DNA of 64,000 nt from Paenibacillus sp. FSL H8-0548 (GTDB lineage: Bacteria > Bacillota > Bacilli > Paenibacillales > Paenibacillaceae). A model generated the notes under the pieces. That model searched no databases, was not told the origin of the DNA, and saw only the letters and a program-made list of their open reading frames with translations. Below are positions 1 through 9,185 of the stretch, piece after piece. A program made the translations under genes and the position numbers. The DNA lies in contig NZ_CP152049.1 in NCBI RefSeq assembly GCF_038630985.1, positions 3,305,501 to 3,369,500 on the forward strand, written 5' to 3'. Position 1 is the first letter of the stretch. Every line of letters starts with the position of its first letter.

Positions 1-1128
1 GAAAAGCACTCGGTTGCCCAGCCCTGGATAGAACAGGCTTTGCTTTATATTAAAAACCATTATCGCGAGCCATTGACGAGAAAGCAGCTAGCTGCGATTT
101 CGGGTGTAAGCGCTGAGCACTTTTCAAGGGAATTCAAAAAGCATAGCGGTAAAACCTTTAAAGGCTATGTGACAGAATTGCGCATACGTGCAGCCCAAGA
201 GCAGCTGTTGGGCACAAAATCAGATTTGGTAGAAATAGCGATGCAGGTCGGCTATCAGGATGGGTTTTATTTAAGTCGTAAATTCAAGCAGTTTGTTGGA
301 GCGGCTCCAACGATCTATTTGAAAAAGCCCAAAAAAATAGCTTCTTTAACCTATAATTATTCTGCAAGCTTATTGGCACTGGGCGTGACGCCGAGCGTGG
401 GCGTTGTTTCGAGCTGGATCTTTAATCATTTTCGAGGTGTGATCAAGGAGCAACCAGCGAAATGGCATGATAATGTCCCCAATTGTGTATTCGAATCTAT
501 CCGTCCGTTTAAGCCTGATCTGATTATTGATTATACTTCGACAGAAGAGCGTTCGACTGAGCTGCGTGCTATCGCGCCGCTTATAAGCTTGCCGTTCGAG
601 GAGCTTCCTTGGGATGAGCAGTTTCGTTATATTGCTGACGTAGTGGATAAAGGTACGGAAGCAAATGATTGCTTGAATCGCCTGCAAGCATTAATTGAGG
701 AAGCTAGCGAGAGACTTGACCGTGAAATCGGCAAGCGCGGCACAGCTGTTGTCATAGATCTTGGTATTGAAACCTGTTATGTGTATGGAGACAAGTGGGG
801 ACGGGGTACTCATATGTTGTATGATTCACTGCAATTTACGCCGCCCGAGTGCTTGCTGAAGGATGGACAATGTACGATCGGTTATATAGAAACATCACTT
901 GAAGCCGTTCCCGCCTTTGCTGCTGATCATATGTTTTTTGGCCTTCCTGAACATGGACAGGAAAGGTCTGATGTATTGGCATTCATGAATAAAGAAAGCT
1001 GGAGAAGGATGGCTGCAGTTCAAAATAATCATGTTTATTTCATAAAAAATGATATTTTTTATGGTTTTGATCCCGCTTCAACGGAGAAGCAGCTTATGGA
1101 CATCATGAGGCTGATGACAAGAAGATAG
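1..1128 (+). CDS. AraC-family regulator fused to a siderophore-binding-protein domain (5' partial)
   Basis: The reading frame is open back to base 1, so the true start lies outside the window; the TTG at 40 is internal. The N-terminal part is an AraC double helix-turn-helix (LAAISGVSAEHFSREFKKHS, then a second helix around IAMQVGYQDGFYLSRKFKQF). From about base 340 on it resembles an iron-siderophore substrate-binding domain (FKPDLIIDY, YGDKWGRGTHMLYDSL, NNHVYFIKNDIFYGFDP). This is the architecture of Bacillus Btr/YbbB, where the binding domain senses an iron-siderophore and activates the uptake operon. The next gene codes for a lipoprotein with the same fold, so the regulator probably controls it. 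The family call is confident; the ligand is unknown. Confidence 0.88.
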   Translation, partial: EKHSVAQPWIEQALLYIKNHYREPLTRKQLAAISGVSAEHFSREFKKHSGKTFKGYVTELRIRAAQEQLLGTKSDLVEIAMQVGYQDGFYLSRKFKQFVGAAPTIYLKKPKKIASLTYNYSASLLALGVTPSVGVVSSWIFNHFRGVIKEQPAKWHDNVPNCVFESIRPFKPDLIIDYTSTEERSTELRAIAPLISLPFEELPWDEQFRYIADVVDKGTEANDCLNRLQALIEEASERLDREIGKRGTAVVIDLGIETCYVYGDKWGRGTHMLYDSLQFTPPECLLKDGQCTIGYIETSLEAVPAFAADHMFFGLPEHGQERSDVLAFMNKESWRRMAAVQNNHVYFIKNDIFYGFDPASTEKQLMDIMRLMTRR

Positions 1129-1196
1129 CTCGAATTTAGGGCTGCATCACATTTAGGCATGGACGCAGGTACAGCGATGTTGGTAAAGTTATTTTT

Positions 1197-1215
1197 GAGA
1201 ATGATTATCATTCGT
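1197..1215. promoter_or_regulatory. Fur box
   Basis: GAGAATGATTATCATTCGT matches 15 of 19 positions of the classical Fur consensus (GATAATGATwATCATTATC) and is an inverted repeat. It lies 32 bases before the ATG of the siderophore-binding lipoprotein gene, where Fur-iron would block transcription in iron-replete cells. Together with the upstream AraC-type gene it suggests dual control: Fur repression and siderophore-dependent activation. Confidence 0.85.
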
Positions 1216-1247
1216 ATTAAATAACTAACGGAAAGAGGAAAGAAAAG

Positions 1248-2258
1248 ATGCAAAGATGGAATAAAGGTTTAGGGTTGGGGTCGATTTTTCTTGTGCTTAT
1301 GATGTTGATGACAGCATGTGGCGGAGCGAATAAACCGACCAATACGACTGGGAATGAAGCAGCGGCAGCGACAGAAAACACGAGTACCGAAGCACCAGCA
1401 GCAGAAGTGGAAAAGACGACACGGCTCTATAGTACAGTAAATGGCGATGTGGAAATACCAGTTGAACCCAAACGAATCGTTGCAGAGCAGTATTTGCAAA
1501 CAGTGCTTGCTTTAGGAGTTAAGCCGGTTGGTGGCAATGATTATTATATTGAAAATCCATACACAGCGGATTTGGTAGCAGGCATTGAAAGTGTTGGTGA
1601 TAGAAGCGGTTCAAATTTGGAGAAGATTACTTCACTCGAGCCTGATCTTATTATTACAGCAACTACGGACGCCAATACGTATGAGCAGCTCTCTAAGATT
1701 GCTCCGACTGTCGTTATTCCATTCGGAACGGATGCAACCTTCAAGGGTGTACATGAAGAGGTGCGGGGGATTGCCGAGCTGCTTGGCAAACAAGAAGCAG
1801 CAGAGGCATGGCTTGCTAAGTACGATGAGAAAATTGCGGAGCTGCGCAGCAAGCTTGCTGGTGTTATTGCGCCGACAGAAACCTTCTCGATCATTGAAGC
1901 AGGAGGGGGCGGCGTGTTCTATACTTTTGGAGATAACTTCGGCAGAGGCGGCCAAGCCATCTATGGCGCGCTGCAGCTAACGCCCTCCGAAATCATAAAA
2001 AACGAGCTTATGGAAGTGCAGTGGAAGGAGCTTTCGCTCGAGGTAATACCTGAATACGCAGCGGATCATGTATTGTTATTTTCAGAAACAGGAGCAGCTG
2101 AGTTCAAGGAAAGCAATATTTGGAAGGCAATTCCTGCAGTGAAAAATAATCATGTTTATGAGCTTGCTGCTGACCGCTATTGGTATTTTGATCCAGTATC
2201 GGTGCTGGCACAGGCAGAGGAAATAACTAATCTGCTGCTTGAGAGAAATCAGAAGTAA
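1248..2258 (+). CDS. Iron-siderophore ABC transporter substrate-binding lipoprotein
   Basis: 336 residues. It has a lipoprotein signal with lipobox LMTAC (Cys at about residue 24), then an Ala/Thr/Glu-rich linker, then a type III periplasmic-binding fold of the FhuD/FepB class (PKRIVAEQ, LEPDLIITATTD, FGDNFGRGGQAIYGAL, NNHVYELAADRYWYFDP). It would be tethered outside the membrane and hand iron-siderophore to a permease. No permease or ATPase gene follows, so it must work with components coded elsewhere. The ATG at 1248 follows GAAAGAGGAAAG. Expression is probably controlled by the Fur box just upstream and by the preceding AraC-type regulator, whose C-terminal half is a homologue of this protein. 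Confidence 0.9.
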   Translation: MQRWNKGLGLGSIFLVLMMLMTACGGANKPTNTTGNEAAAATENTSTEAPAAEVEKTTRLYSTVNGDVEIPVEPKRIVAEQYLQTVLALGVKPVGGNDYYIENPYTADLVAGIESVGDRSGSNLEKITSLEPDLIITATTDANTYEQLSKIAPTVVIPFGTDATFKGVHEEVRGIAELLGKQEAAEAWLAKYDEKIAELRSKLAGVIAPTETFSIIEAGGGGVFYTFGDNFGRGGQAIYGALQLTPSEIIKNELMEVQWKELSLEVIPEYAADHVLLFSETGAAEFKESNIWKAIPAVKNNHVYELAADRYWYFDPVSVLAQAEEITNLLLERNQK

Positions 2259-2292
2259 CCATCCGATATGAGAAGCTGTCCGAGGTGTAGCT

Positions 2293-2315
2293 AAGCTGCC
2301 TTGGGCAGCTTTTTG
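2293..2315 (+). terminator. Rho-independent terminator of the siderophore-binding gene
   Basis: Perfect 8-bp stem AAGCTGCC/GGCAGCTT with a 3-base loop, followed by TTTG. It sits 35 bases after the stop codon at 2258. Confidence 0.8.
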
Positions 2316-2419
2316 TGTAACAGAGGCCGAAAATTTGTTACACTATTAAAACTAATAATGAAAAGCTGCTGCTGAATAGGTGGACGTTGATTAATGCTTG
2401 CTTGGAAGGAGTGAATGTT

Positions 2420-2608
2420 TTGGCTGATGAGAAAGAAATTCAGGAGATTAAGAAAACATTGCACAAGCTTGAAGATCAAGTGACTCAATTAAAAAAAGCT
2501 TCGAGGCGGCAGAGATCGTCATGGTCAAGGTTTGCTATTGGTTTTTTTATTGTTTTTTTTGTTATGCTCTTGGCTGTGGGTATTATTCAGTTCTTTCATC
2601 AAAAATAA
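2420..2608 (+). CDS. Small coiled-coil membrane protein
   Basis: Function not recognised. Read from the TTG at 2420 it gives 62 residues: a charged, heptad-like N-terminal half (EIQEIKKTLHKLEDQVTQLKK) and one C-terminal membrane span (FAIGFFIVFFVMLLAVGIIQ). The TTG at 2420 is preferred to the one at 2387 because AGGAG at 2407-2411 is 8 bases before it. The most likely topology is N-in with a cytoplasmic coiled coil, suitable for oligomerisation or for holding a partner at the membrane. It stands alone between a terminator and the NUDIX gene. Confidence 0.65.
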   Translation: MADEKEIQEIKKTLHKLEDQVTQLKKASRRQRSSWSRFAIGFFIVFFVMLLAVGIIQFFHQK

Positions 2609-2695
2609 ATAGATAAGCTGAACTTGAAAAATGAAGTTTAAGCAAAGCGGGAAGATCGTTCTGGAAAAAAATAGATGCAGAGGAAGAATGGACGC

Positions 2696-3229
2696 ATGAA
2701 GATGACTCTGAATCAGTACCCGGCTCTATCCAAAGGGATCGTGTGGGGCGCTGTTGAAAATTGTTTTTCGCTTGATTATGAGGTAGATGAGGCTTCAATC
2801 AGCAATATTAGCATTATTCCAATGGTTGGAGATCAATATGTCATCATGAAAATTGATAATGGCAAATGGGAGCTTATCGGCGGAACACTGGAGCCTGATG
2901 AATTTTATATGGATGCTTTGGTGAGGGAAGTGAAGGAGGAAATCGGCGCAGAGCTGGTAAACTACAAGCCGTTTGGCTGTTTTAAGTGTCAATCCTCGGC
3001 AAGTGAGCCGTATCGCCCTCATATTCCGCATCCCCATTTTGTGAGATTAGTCGGCTATGGCGAGGTCCATATTGTGGGCGCCCCATTAAACCCGCCGGAT
3101 GGCGAGCAGGTCATTGCGGTTGAGGTGGTTGCTATTGAAGAAGCAATCCGAAGGTTTGAAGAGATTGACAGGCATGACATTGCGGAGCTTTACCGCATGG
3201 CGCATGAATTGAGAGAAGACATACGGTAA
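2696..3229 (+). CDS. NUDIX hydrolase
   Basis: About 177 residues. A full NUDIX box is visible: GTLEPDE then FYMDALV then REVKEEIGA, matching GX5EX7REUXEEXGU, so the metal-binding REVKEE helix is intact. The family hydrolyses a nucleoside diphosphate linked to another group; the substrate cannot be told. The ATG at 2696 is preferred to the in-frame ATG at 2675 because AGGAAG at 2681-2686 lies 9 bases before it. It appears to be a single-gene unit. Confidence 0.85.
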   Translation: MKMTLNQYPALSKGIVWGAVENCFSLDYEVDEASISNISIIPMVGDQYVIMKIDNGKWELIGGTLEPDEFYMDALVREVKEEIGAELVNYKPFGCFKCQSSASEPYRPHIPHPHFVRLVGYGEVHIVGAPLNPPDGEQVIAVEVVAIEEAIRRFEEIDRHDIAELYRMAHELREDIR

Positions 3230-3393
3230 AGGCGGGTTTTAGCTTGCTCACCTTCTTGCTGCTTAAGGCTGCTTCAAAAAAAGCTTAAATACTCGCTCAA
3301 AATATGAACGGTCTGGTTAGATTTTGAGGTCGTATATGATATGATAGAAAAAGTGATGAATGCTGTAGTTACGAATGAACAGGAGGGAACGGA

Positions 3394-3918
3394 ATGGACA
3401 AATTGCGTTATCCAATTGGTAGGTACTCGTTCGAGGGAATGACAGTAAAGCATCGAGAGCAGTGGATTGCAGATATTGAAAAGTTGCCAGGACAGCTGCG
3501 TGAAGCGTTAGCAGATTTGGATAATGAGCAATTGGATACACCATATCGAAGCGGCGGCTGGACTGTGCGGCAGGTAGCTCATCATCTGGCAGATGCTTCG
3601 ATGAACAGCTTCTCACGCTTCAAGCTGGCGTTGACGGAGTCCAATCCGACGATTAAGCCCTTCAATGAGGTGCGTTGGGCGGAGACGGCAGACAGCCTGC
3701 AGGCAGCCCCAGACGTTAGCTTAGCAATTGTCGAGGGGATTTATGCGCGTTGGGTTTTGCTGCTGCGTTCCATGCAGGCGTCTGATTTTGAAAAAATGTT
3801 TTATCACCCTGAGAAGGGCACTCAAATAGGCTTAGCTAATTTTCTTGGCTTCGTAGCTTGGCACGGAAAGCACCATGTGGCTCATATTACAAGCATAAGA
3901 AGCCGCAAAGACTGGTAA
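3394..3918 (+). CDS. bstA: BstA/YfiT-type DinB-fold bacillithiol transferase
   Basis: 174 residues, a usual length for YfiT/BstA. It is a four-helix DinB-fold protein with histidine metal ligands in VAHHLADAS (about H64) and GKHHVAHITS (about H160 and H164), plus the typical opening LRYPIGRYSFEG. BstA uses bacillithiol to detoxify electrophiles and is a zinc or nickel enzyme in the cytoplasm. A clear AGGAGGGAA precedes the ATG. The call at family level is firm; bacillithiol as the actual thiol is inferred from the family. Confidence 0.85.
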   Translation: MDKLRYPIGRYSFEGMTVKHREQWIADIEKLPGQLREALADLDNEQLDTPYRSGGWTVRQVAHHLADASMNSFSRFKLALTESNPTIKPFNEVRWAETADSLQAAPDVSLAIVEGIYARWVLLLRSMQASDFEKMFYHPEKGTQIGLANFLGFVAWHGKHHVAHITSIRSRKDW

Positions 3919-3992
3919 CCGAAATGAGCTCGAGGTCCGGACATTATTAATTTAAAAATATATTATTTCATAAGCTTGACGGGAGATACTCC

Positions 3993-5207
3993 ATGGTAAA
4001 CGGAAAAACAATTATTCTCGGCATCACAGGCGGAATTGCAGCCTATAAAGGCGCAGCGCTGTGCAGTAAGCTTGTGCAAGCGGGCGCTAATGTTCATGTA
4101 ATTATGACTGAATCAGCGACAAAATTTATAACGCCGCTTACTTTGCAAACGTTGTCGCGCAATCCAGTTTATATGGATACGTTCGATGAAAGAGATCCTG
4201 CTGTCGTATCGCATATTCATTTGGCAGATCATGCGGATTTGATTGTGATTGCTCCTGCTACAGCCAATGCCATTGCGAAGCTGGCTGGCGGGCACGCGGA
4301 CGACATGCTCAGTACGACGCTGCTTGCAGCAACATGTCCCATTATTATTGCTCCTGCTATGAATGTTCATATGTACGAGCATCCTGCAGTCGTTCATAAC
4401 ATGGAGCTGCTGGCATCGCGTGGTGCTATGTTTGTGGAGCCAGGGACAGGGCAGCTCGCTTGCGGCTACGTGGCCAAAGGCAGGCTCGCTGAGCCGGAGG
4501 ACATTGTGGCTGCCATTCATTCGTGGTTTGACGCAGGCAGCAAGCTGAAAGGGAAACGACTGCTCGTTACAGCCGGGGGCACGATGGAGAGGCTGGACCC
4601 TGTTAGATATTTAACGAACGATTCCTCGGGGAAAATGGGTTTCGCCATTGCGGAGGCGGCGCTGCTTATGGGAGCTGAGGTTACTTTGGTGGCAGGCCGC
4701 ACAACAGCGGCCCCTCCAAGCGGCGTTAATCTTATTCGCGTTGAATCTGCACAGCAAATGCTTGAGGCAGTAACGGGTGTTTATGCTGAAATGGATATCG
4801 TAGTAAAGTCGGCCGCAGTTGCGGACTATCGTGCGGTATATGTCAGCGATCAGAAGCTGAAAAAGAACGGCGAAAATCTAGTGCTGGAGCTTGAGCGGAC
4901 GACTGACATTTTGGAGACGCTGGGGAAGCGGAAGCAGCATCAGTTTTTAGTTGGCTTTGCGGCAGAAACGGAGCAGATCGAGCATTACGCGATGGACAAG
5001 CTAACACGGAAAAATTGCGACCTGATTGTCGCGAATGATGTGGGCTTGGCCGGTGCGGGCTTTAACGGCGATACGAACATCGTTCAAGTGTTTGGCCCAG
5101 AGGGACTTATTGAAGCTATGCCTTTGCTCTCTAAGCGTGAGGTTGCGCTTCGGCTGCTCGATATTATCGCGGAGCGGCTTGTGTTCTCTGGAGGGGGAAA
5201 GGAATGA
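3993..5207 (+). CDS. coaBC: Bifunctional phosphopantothenoylcysteine decarboxylase / phosphopantothenate-cysteine ligase
   Basis: 404 residues. The N-terminal CoaC flavoprotein shows the FMN-binding start ITGGIAAYK, HIHLADHADLIVIAPATAN and PAMNVHMYEHP, the substrate clamp. The C-terminal CoaB ligase shows TAGGTMERLDPVRYLTN and KLTRKNCDLIVAND, the CTP/phosphopantothenate site. Together they make two successive steps of coenzyme A synthesis. The next gene, priA, overlaps its end by 4 bases. In Bacillus and relatives gmk and rpoZ usually come just before coaBC; here BstA does. Confidence 0.96.
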   Translation: MVNGKTIILGITGGIAAYKGAALCSKLVQAGANVHVIMTESATKFITPLTLQTLSRNPVYMDTFDERDPAVVSHIHLADHADLIVIAPATANAIAKLAGGHADDMLSTTLLAATCPIIIAPAMNVHMYEHPAVVHNMELLASRGAMFVEPGTGQLACGYVAKGRLAEPEDIVAAIHSWFDAGSKLKGKRLLVTAGGTMERLDPVRYLTNDSSGKMGFAIAEAALLMGAEVTLVAGRTTAAPPSGVNLIRVESAQQMLEAVTGVYAEMDIVVKSAAVADYRAVYVSDQKLKKNGENLVLELERTTDILETLGKRKQHQFLVGFAAETEQIEHYAMDKLTRKNCDLIVANDVGLAGAGFNGDTNIVQVFGPEGLIEAMPLLSKREVALRLLDIIAERLVFSGGGKE

Positions 5208-7696
5208 TTGCTAAAGTCATTGTGGATGTGCCGAGCCGCCAGACGGATCGGCCATTTGATTATGAGGTTCCTGCTGCCCTTGAAGAATGGATTGAAGTGG
5301 GCAGCCGCGTCGGCGTCCCATTTGGCGGTCGTGTACTCCAAGGCTTCGTGACCCAGCTCACTGATACAACGGATGTTGCAATAAGCAGGATCAAGCCTGT
5401 TTCCGAGCTGCTTGATCATGTTCCGCCGCTTCTTCCTGATCTTATCGAGCTGGCGCAGTGGATGAGCGAGAAATATTGCTGCTCTTGGACGACAGCGCTG
5501 CAGGCGATGATACCAGCAGCACTAAAGGGGAAAGCGGAACGGCTTATCGGTATTCAAGATGTAGAGGCGGCGCAGGAGGATCTTCCGCCTGCGATGACCG
5601 AATGGATCGGCATGAATGGGCAGCTCGTGAAGCTGGAGGTGCTGCTTGAGCGTTTCCCTGATCATGCGAAAGCTGTGAAGGCGGCTCTTCGCGAGGGTGT
5701 ACTCATCGAACAGACGTCCATACGCGACCGGCATGGCATACGCAAGGTGTTGACCGTCTACGTGCCTGATGATGTAGATGCTATTCGCGCGCAATTGCAA
5801 GCTTTGCCAGCGCGTGCAGCGAAGCAGCGCGAGGTGCTCGCGCATATGCTTGAACATGGGGGTCCGCTGCCGCTTCAACAGCTGCTTGCGGAGGCGGGGG
5901 GATCTGCTGCAAGCGTGCGCTCGTTAGCGGAGAAAGGCTTACTCGTACTAGAAGAGGTCGAGCAGCAGCGTGATCCTTATGCTGGCCGTGTATTCGAGCG
6001 TACAACTCCGCTTGAGCTTACGGCCGCCCAGCATGCTGTTTATGATCGTATTGTTCGTGCTGTAGCTGCAGAGGAGCCTCAAACGATGCTGCTGCACGGG
6101 GTGACGGGAAGCGGGAAAACAGAGGTCTATTTGCAATCCATCCAATTTTGTATGGAGCAGGAGAAGCAGGCGATCGTTCTCGTTCCAGAAATTTCGCTGA
6201 CGCCCCAAATGGTAGAACGCTTCAAGGGACGATTTGGAGACGCGGTTGCCGTATTGCACAGCAGACTCTCGAATGGCGAACGCTACGATGAGTGGCGGAA
6301 AATTCGCGCTCGGCAGGTTCAGGTAGCCATTGGAGCACGGTCGGCTATTTTTGCACCCTTTGAAAGACTTGGGCTTATTATTATTGATGAGGAGCATGAA
6401 TCTTCTTATAAACAGGAAGAGAGCCCGAAATATCATGCACGCGATGTCGCGGTTAGAAGGGCCAGGCAGCATGGAGCTGCCGTCGTCCTCGGTTCGGCGA
6501 CACCATCATTGGAATCCTTTGCTGCGGCCAGCCGTCCGCTGTCCGCTCGAGATGAGGGAAAAGAGCCAGCTTTGCTGCCGATGCCAGGCCGTGTTGGAGA
6601 TAGGCCGCTTCCTCCGGTTGCCGTTATTGATATGCGGGAGGAGCTCAAGGAGGGCAATCGTTCAATGTTCAGCAGACTGCTGCATAGCTCGCTTGCTGAG
6701 CGGCTTGAGCGTGGCGAGCAGTCCGTGCTTTTGCTGAATCGACGTGGCTATTCAACCTTTGTGATGTGCCGGTCTTGCGGCTATACAGCGGCATGCCCGC
6801 ACTGCGATATATCGCTTACGTACCACCAGAAATCACGTGCGCTGCGCTGCCATTATTGCGGCCATGCAGAGCAGGCGCCGACTACATGTCCTTCCTGCCA
6901 AAGCGAGCATATTCGATATTTTGGGACGGGGACGCAGCGTGTGGAGGAGGAGCTCTCCAAGCTGTTCCCTGGCATTCGAGTCATCCGAATGGATGTGGAT
7001 ACGACAACGGAGAAAAACTCGCATGAGAAGCTGCTGAAGCAGTTTGGAGATCGGAAGGCAGACGTGCTGCTTGGTACGCAAATGGTGGCGAAGGGGCTGG
7101 ATTTTCCTTTTGTTACGCTCGTTGGGGTCATTGCAGCGGATACGTCACTCAATCTTCCTGATTTTCGCGCAGCGGAGAGGACATTTCAATTGCTGACTCA
7201 GGTAGCAGGACGTGCAGGCAGGCATCATTTGCCGGGCGAGGTTGTTATTCAAACCTATGCGCCGGAGCATTATGCAGTCGTAACTGCACAGCAGCATGAT
7301 TATGCAGCATTTGTAGGCGAGGAGCTGCGTCATCGCAGCGCGATGGGCTACCCGCCATACTGCAGACTGATTCTCGTGACGATGTCTCATGAGCAGCTGC
7401 CCTTGCTCTCTTCAATTAGCGAGAGATTCGCGGCAGATTTGCGCGAGCTTGCTGAGAATGAAGGCGTTTTGCTGCCGCTGAGCAGTGGATTTGGGCGAGC
7501 GCTTGAGGTGCTTGGACCAGTTGCATCACCGATTTCGAGAATGAAGGATCGCTACAGATTTCAATGTGTGATAAAATATCGGGGGAACATCGATGCTTCC
7601 GCCCTTGTTCGCAAGGCGCTTAAGTCCTTCACGGACGGTCCACCGCAGCGCCAAGTGCAGTTCAGTATTGACGTAGATCCGCAAGTTATATTATAA
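5204..7696 (+). CDS. priA: Primosomal replication-restart helicase PriA
   Basis: 830 residues, close to the 805 of Bacillus subtilis. Superfamily 2 helicase: Walker A GVTGSGKTEVY at about residues 298-308, Walker B DEEH at about 391, motif VLGSATPSLE. A block of paired cysteines (CRSCGY, CPHC, CHYCGH, CPSC) from about residue 522 binds two zinc ions between the helicase lobes. PriA recognises stalled forks and reloads the replicative helicase. Its ATG overlaps the coaBC stop (ATGA), showing translational coupling. Confidence 0.97.
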   Translation: MIAKVIVDVPSRQTDRPFDYEVPAALEEWIEVGSRVGVPFGGRVLQGFVTQLTDTTDVAISRIKPVSELLDHVPPLLPDLIELAQWMSEKYCCSWTTALQAMIPAALKGKAERLIGIQDVEAAQEDLPPAMTEWIGMNGQLVKLEVLLERFPDHAKAVKAALREGVLIEQTSIRDRHGIRKVLTVYVPDDVDAIRAQLQALPARAAKQREVLAHMLEHGGPLPLQQLLAEAGGSAASVRSLAEKGLLVLEEVEQQRDPYAGRVFERTTPLELTAAQHAVYDRIVRAVAAEEPQTMLLHGVTGSGKTEVYLQSIQFCMEQEKQAIVLVPEISLTPQMVERFKGRFGDAVAVLHSRLSNGERYDEWRKIRARQVQVAIGARSAIFAPFERLGLIIIDEEHESSYKQEESPKYHARDVAVRRARQHGAAVVLGSATPSLESFAAASRPLSARDEGKEPALLPMPGRVGDRPLPPVAVIDMREELKEGNRSMFSRLLHSSLAERLERGEQSVLLLNRRGYSTFVMCRSCGYTAACPHCDISLTYHQKSRALRCHYCGHAEQAPTTCPSCQSEHIRYFGTGTQRVEEELSKLFPGIRVIRMDVDTTTEKNSHEKLLKQFGDRKADVLLGTQMVAKGLDFPFVTLVGVIAADTSLNLPDFRAAERTFQLLTQVAGRAGRHHLPGEVVIQTYAPEHYAVVTAQQHDYAAFVGEELRHRSAMGYPPYCRLILVTMSHEQLPLLSSISERFAADLRELAENEGVLLPLSSGFGRALEVLGPVASPISRMKDRYRFQCVIKYRGNIDASALVRKALKSFTDGPPQRQVQFSIDVDPQVIL

Positions 7697-7738
7697 ATAG
7701 CTGTTACTATTTTAATGAATGCAAAGGAAGGGAATACT

Positions 7739-8224
7739 ATGAGTATCCGTATAATTGTGAAAGAGCCAGATCCGGTATTGCGGGAAGTGGCTATGGAAGT
7801 AACAAAATTTAATTCAAATTTGCAGAAGCTGCTTAAAGATATGGCTGAAACGATGTATGACGCTGAGGGTGTAGGTCTTGCAGCGCCACAAATCGGTATT
7901 TCTAAGCGAGTGATCGTTGTGGATGTTGGCGATGAAAACGGTTTGGTCGAAATGGTCAATCCTGTTATTGTAGAGCAGGAAGGCGAACAGCTTGGTCCTG
8001 AGGGCTGCTTGAGCATTCCTAATCTAAACGGCGATGTTCTGCGTGCGGAGCGTATCGTGGTTACTGGTCAAGATAGCAGCGGCCAGACGTTTACGGTTGA
8101 AGCTCAGGGTTATTTTGCGCGTGCGTTTCAGCATGAGGTTGATCATTTGAATGGTATTTTGTTTACCGATTTGGCGGAGAGCATTTACGACATTTCGGAA
8201 AGAGCTAGAAAAGGCGGCGAATAG
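7739..8224 (+). CDS. def: Peptide deformylase
   Basis: 161 residues. All three catalytic motifs are present: GVGLAAPQIG (44-53), EGCLS (88-92, Cys metal ligand) and HEVDH (132-136, two His ligands and the catalytic Glu). The lack of the type 2 insertion makes it a type 1 enzyme. It removes the formyl group from new proteins and is paired with fmt, which makes formyl-Met-tRNA. The ATG at 7739 is chosen over 7715 because GGAAGGG lies directly upstream of it. Confidence 0.96.
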   Translation: MSIRIIVKEPDPVLREVAMEVTKFNSNLQKLLKDMAETMYDAEGVGLAAPQIGISKRVIVVDVGDENGLVEMVNPVIVEQEGEQLGPEGCLSIPNLNGDVLRAERIVVTGQDSSGQTFTVEAQGYFARAFQHEVDHLNGILFTDLAESIYDISERARKGGE

Positions 8225-8228
8225 CTTT

Positions 8229-9185
8229 ATGCGTATCGTATTTATGGGAACGCCAGATTTTGCGGTTCCCTCTTTGAAGCTGCTCCTGGAGCAGCAGTAT
8301 AATGTAGTCGCTGTCGTAACACAGCCTGATCGGCCGAAGGGCCGCAAAAAAACGCTGACGCCGCCGCCTGTAAAGGAAGCGGCGTTGTCGCTTGGCCTGC
8401 CCGTGCTGCAGCCTGAGATGATGCGCAGCGAAGACGCTGTTGCCGCAATCGCCGAGCTTAAGCCTGATCTAATTGTAACGGCTGCTTACGGTCAGATTCT
8501 GCCCAAGGCGCTGCTTGCGATTCCGCGTCTCGGCTGTATTAATGTGCACGGCTCCTTGCTTCCACAATATCGTGGAGGCGCACCTATTCAGCGCTCAATC
8601 ATGAATGGAGAAGCTGAAACGGGCGTGACGATTATGTATATGGCCGAGGGATTGGATACCGGCGATATGATTAGCGTCGTGAAGCTTCCGATTACGGACG
8701 AGGACACCTCGGGGTCGATGTTTGAGAAGCTGAGCCTTGCCGGAGCAGAGCTGCTTGGAGCAACGCTGCCGTCGATTATTGCTGGTGAAGCGAAAGCAGT
8801 TCCGCAGCAAAATGAGCTTGCAACCTATGCTCCAAATTTGACTCGCGAGGATGAGCGAATCGATTGGACGGAGCCGGCTCGTGCTATCTTCAATCAGGTT
8901 CGCGGCTTGTCTCCGATGGCTGGAGCTTTTACATTCCTAAATGGAGAAGTATTTAAAGTATGGCATTGCGCAGTGCCTGAGGCGATAAATGCTAAGCCAG
9001 CAACCGCTGCACCAGGCACAGTTATTGCAGCAGATAGCAATGGCATCCATGTGCAGACCGGAGCGGGAGTTCTGGTGCTGAAAGAAATTCAGCCTGCAGG
9101 CAAACGCGCGATGAGTGCTGCGGATTGGCTGCAGGGTGCCCGTCTTGAAGCGGGTACGCTGCTTGGCGATGGAGGTGCAGCATGA
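8229..9185 (+). CDS. fmt: Methionyl-tRNA formyltransferase
   Basis: 318 residues starting MRIVFMGTPDFAVPS. The formyl-tetrahydrofolate site is visible as NVHGSLLPQYRGGAPIQ, with the catalytic Asn and His, and ETGVTIMYMAEGLDTGD follows. The C-terminal domain (from about residue 205) binds tRNA. The frame is open further upstream, but the ATG 4 bases after the def stop is the family's normal start. It is translationally coupled to def and overlaps rsmB by 4 bases. Confidence 0.97.
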   Translation: MRIVFMGTPDFAVPSLKLLLEQQYNVVAVVTQPDRPKGRKKTLTPPPVKEAALSLGLPVLQPEMMRSEDAVAAIAELKPDLIVTAAYGQILPKALLAIPRLGCINVHGSLLPQYRGGAPIQRSIMNGEAETGVTIMYMAEGLDTGDMISVVKLPITDEDTSGSMFEKLSLAGAELLGATLPSIIAGEAKAVPQQNELATYAPNLTREDERIDWTEPARAIFNQVRGLSPMAGAFTFLNGEVFKVWHCAVPEAINAKPATAAPGTVIAADSNGIHVQTGAGVLVLKEIQPAGKRAMSAADWLQGARLEAGTLLGDGGAA

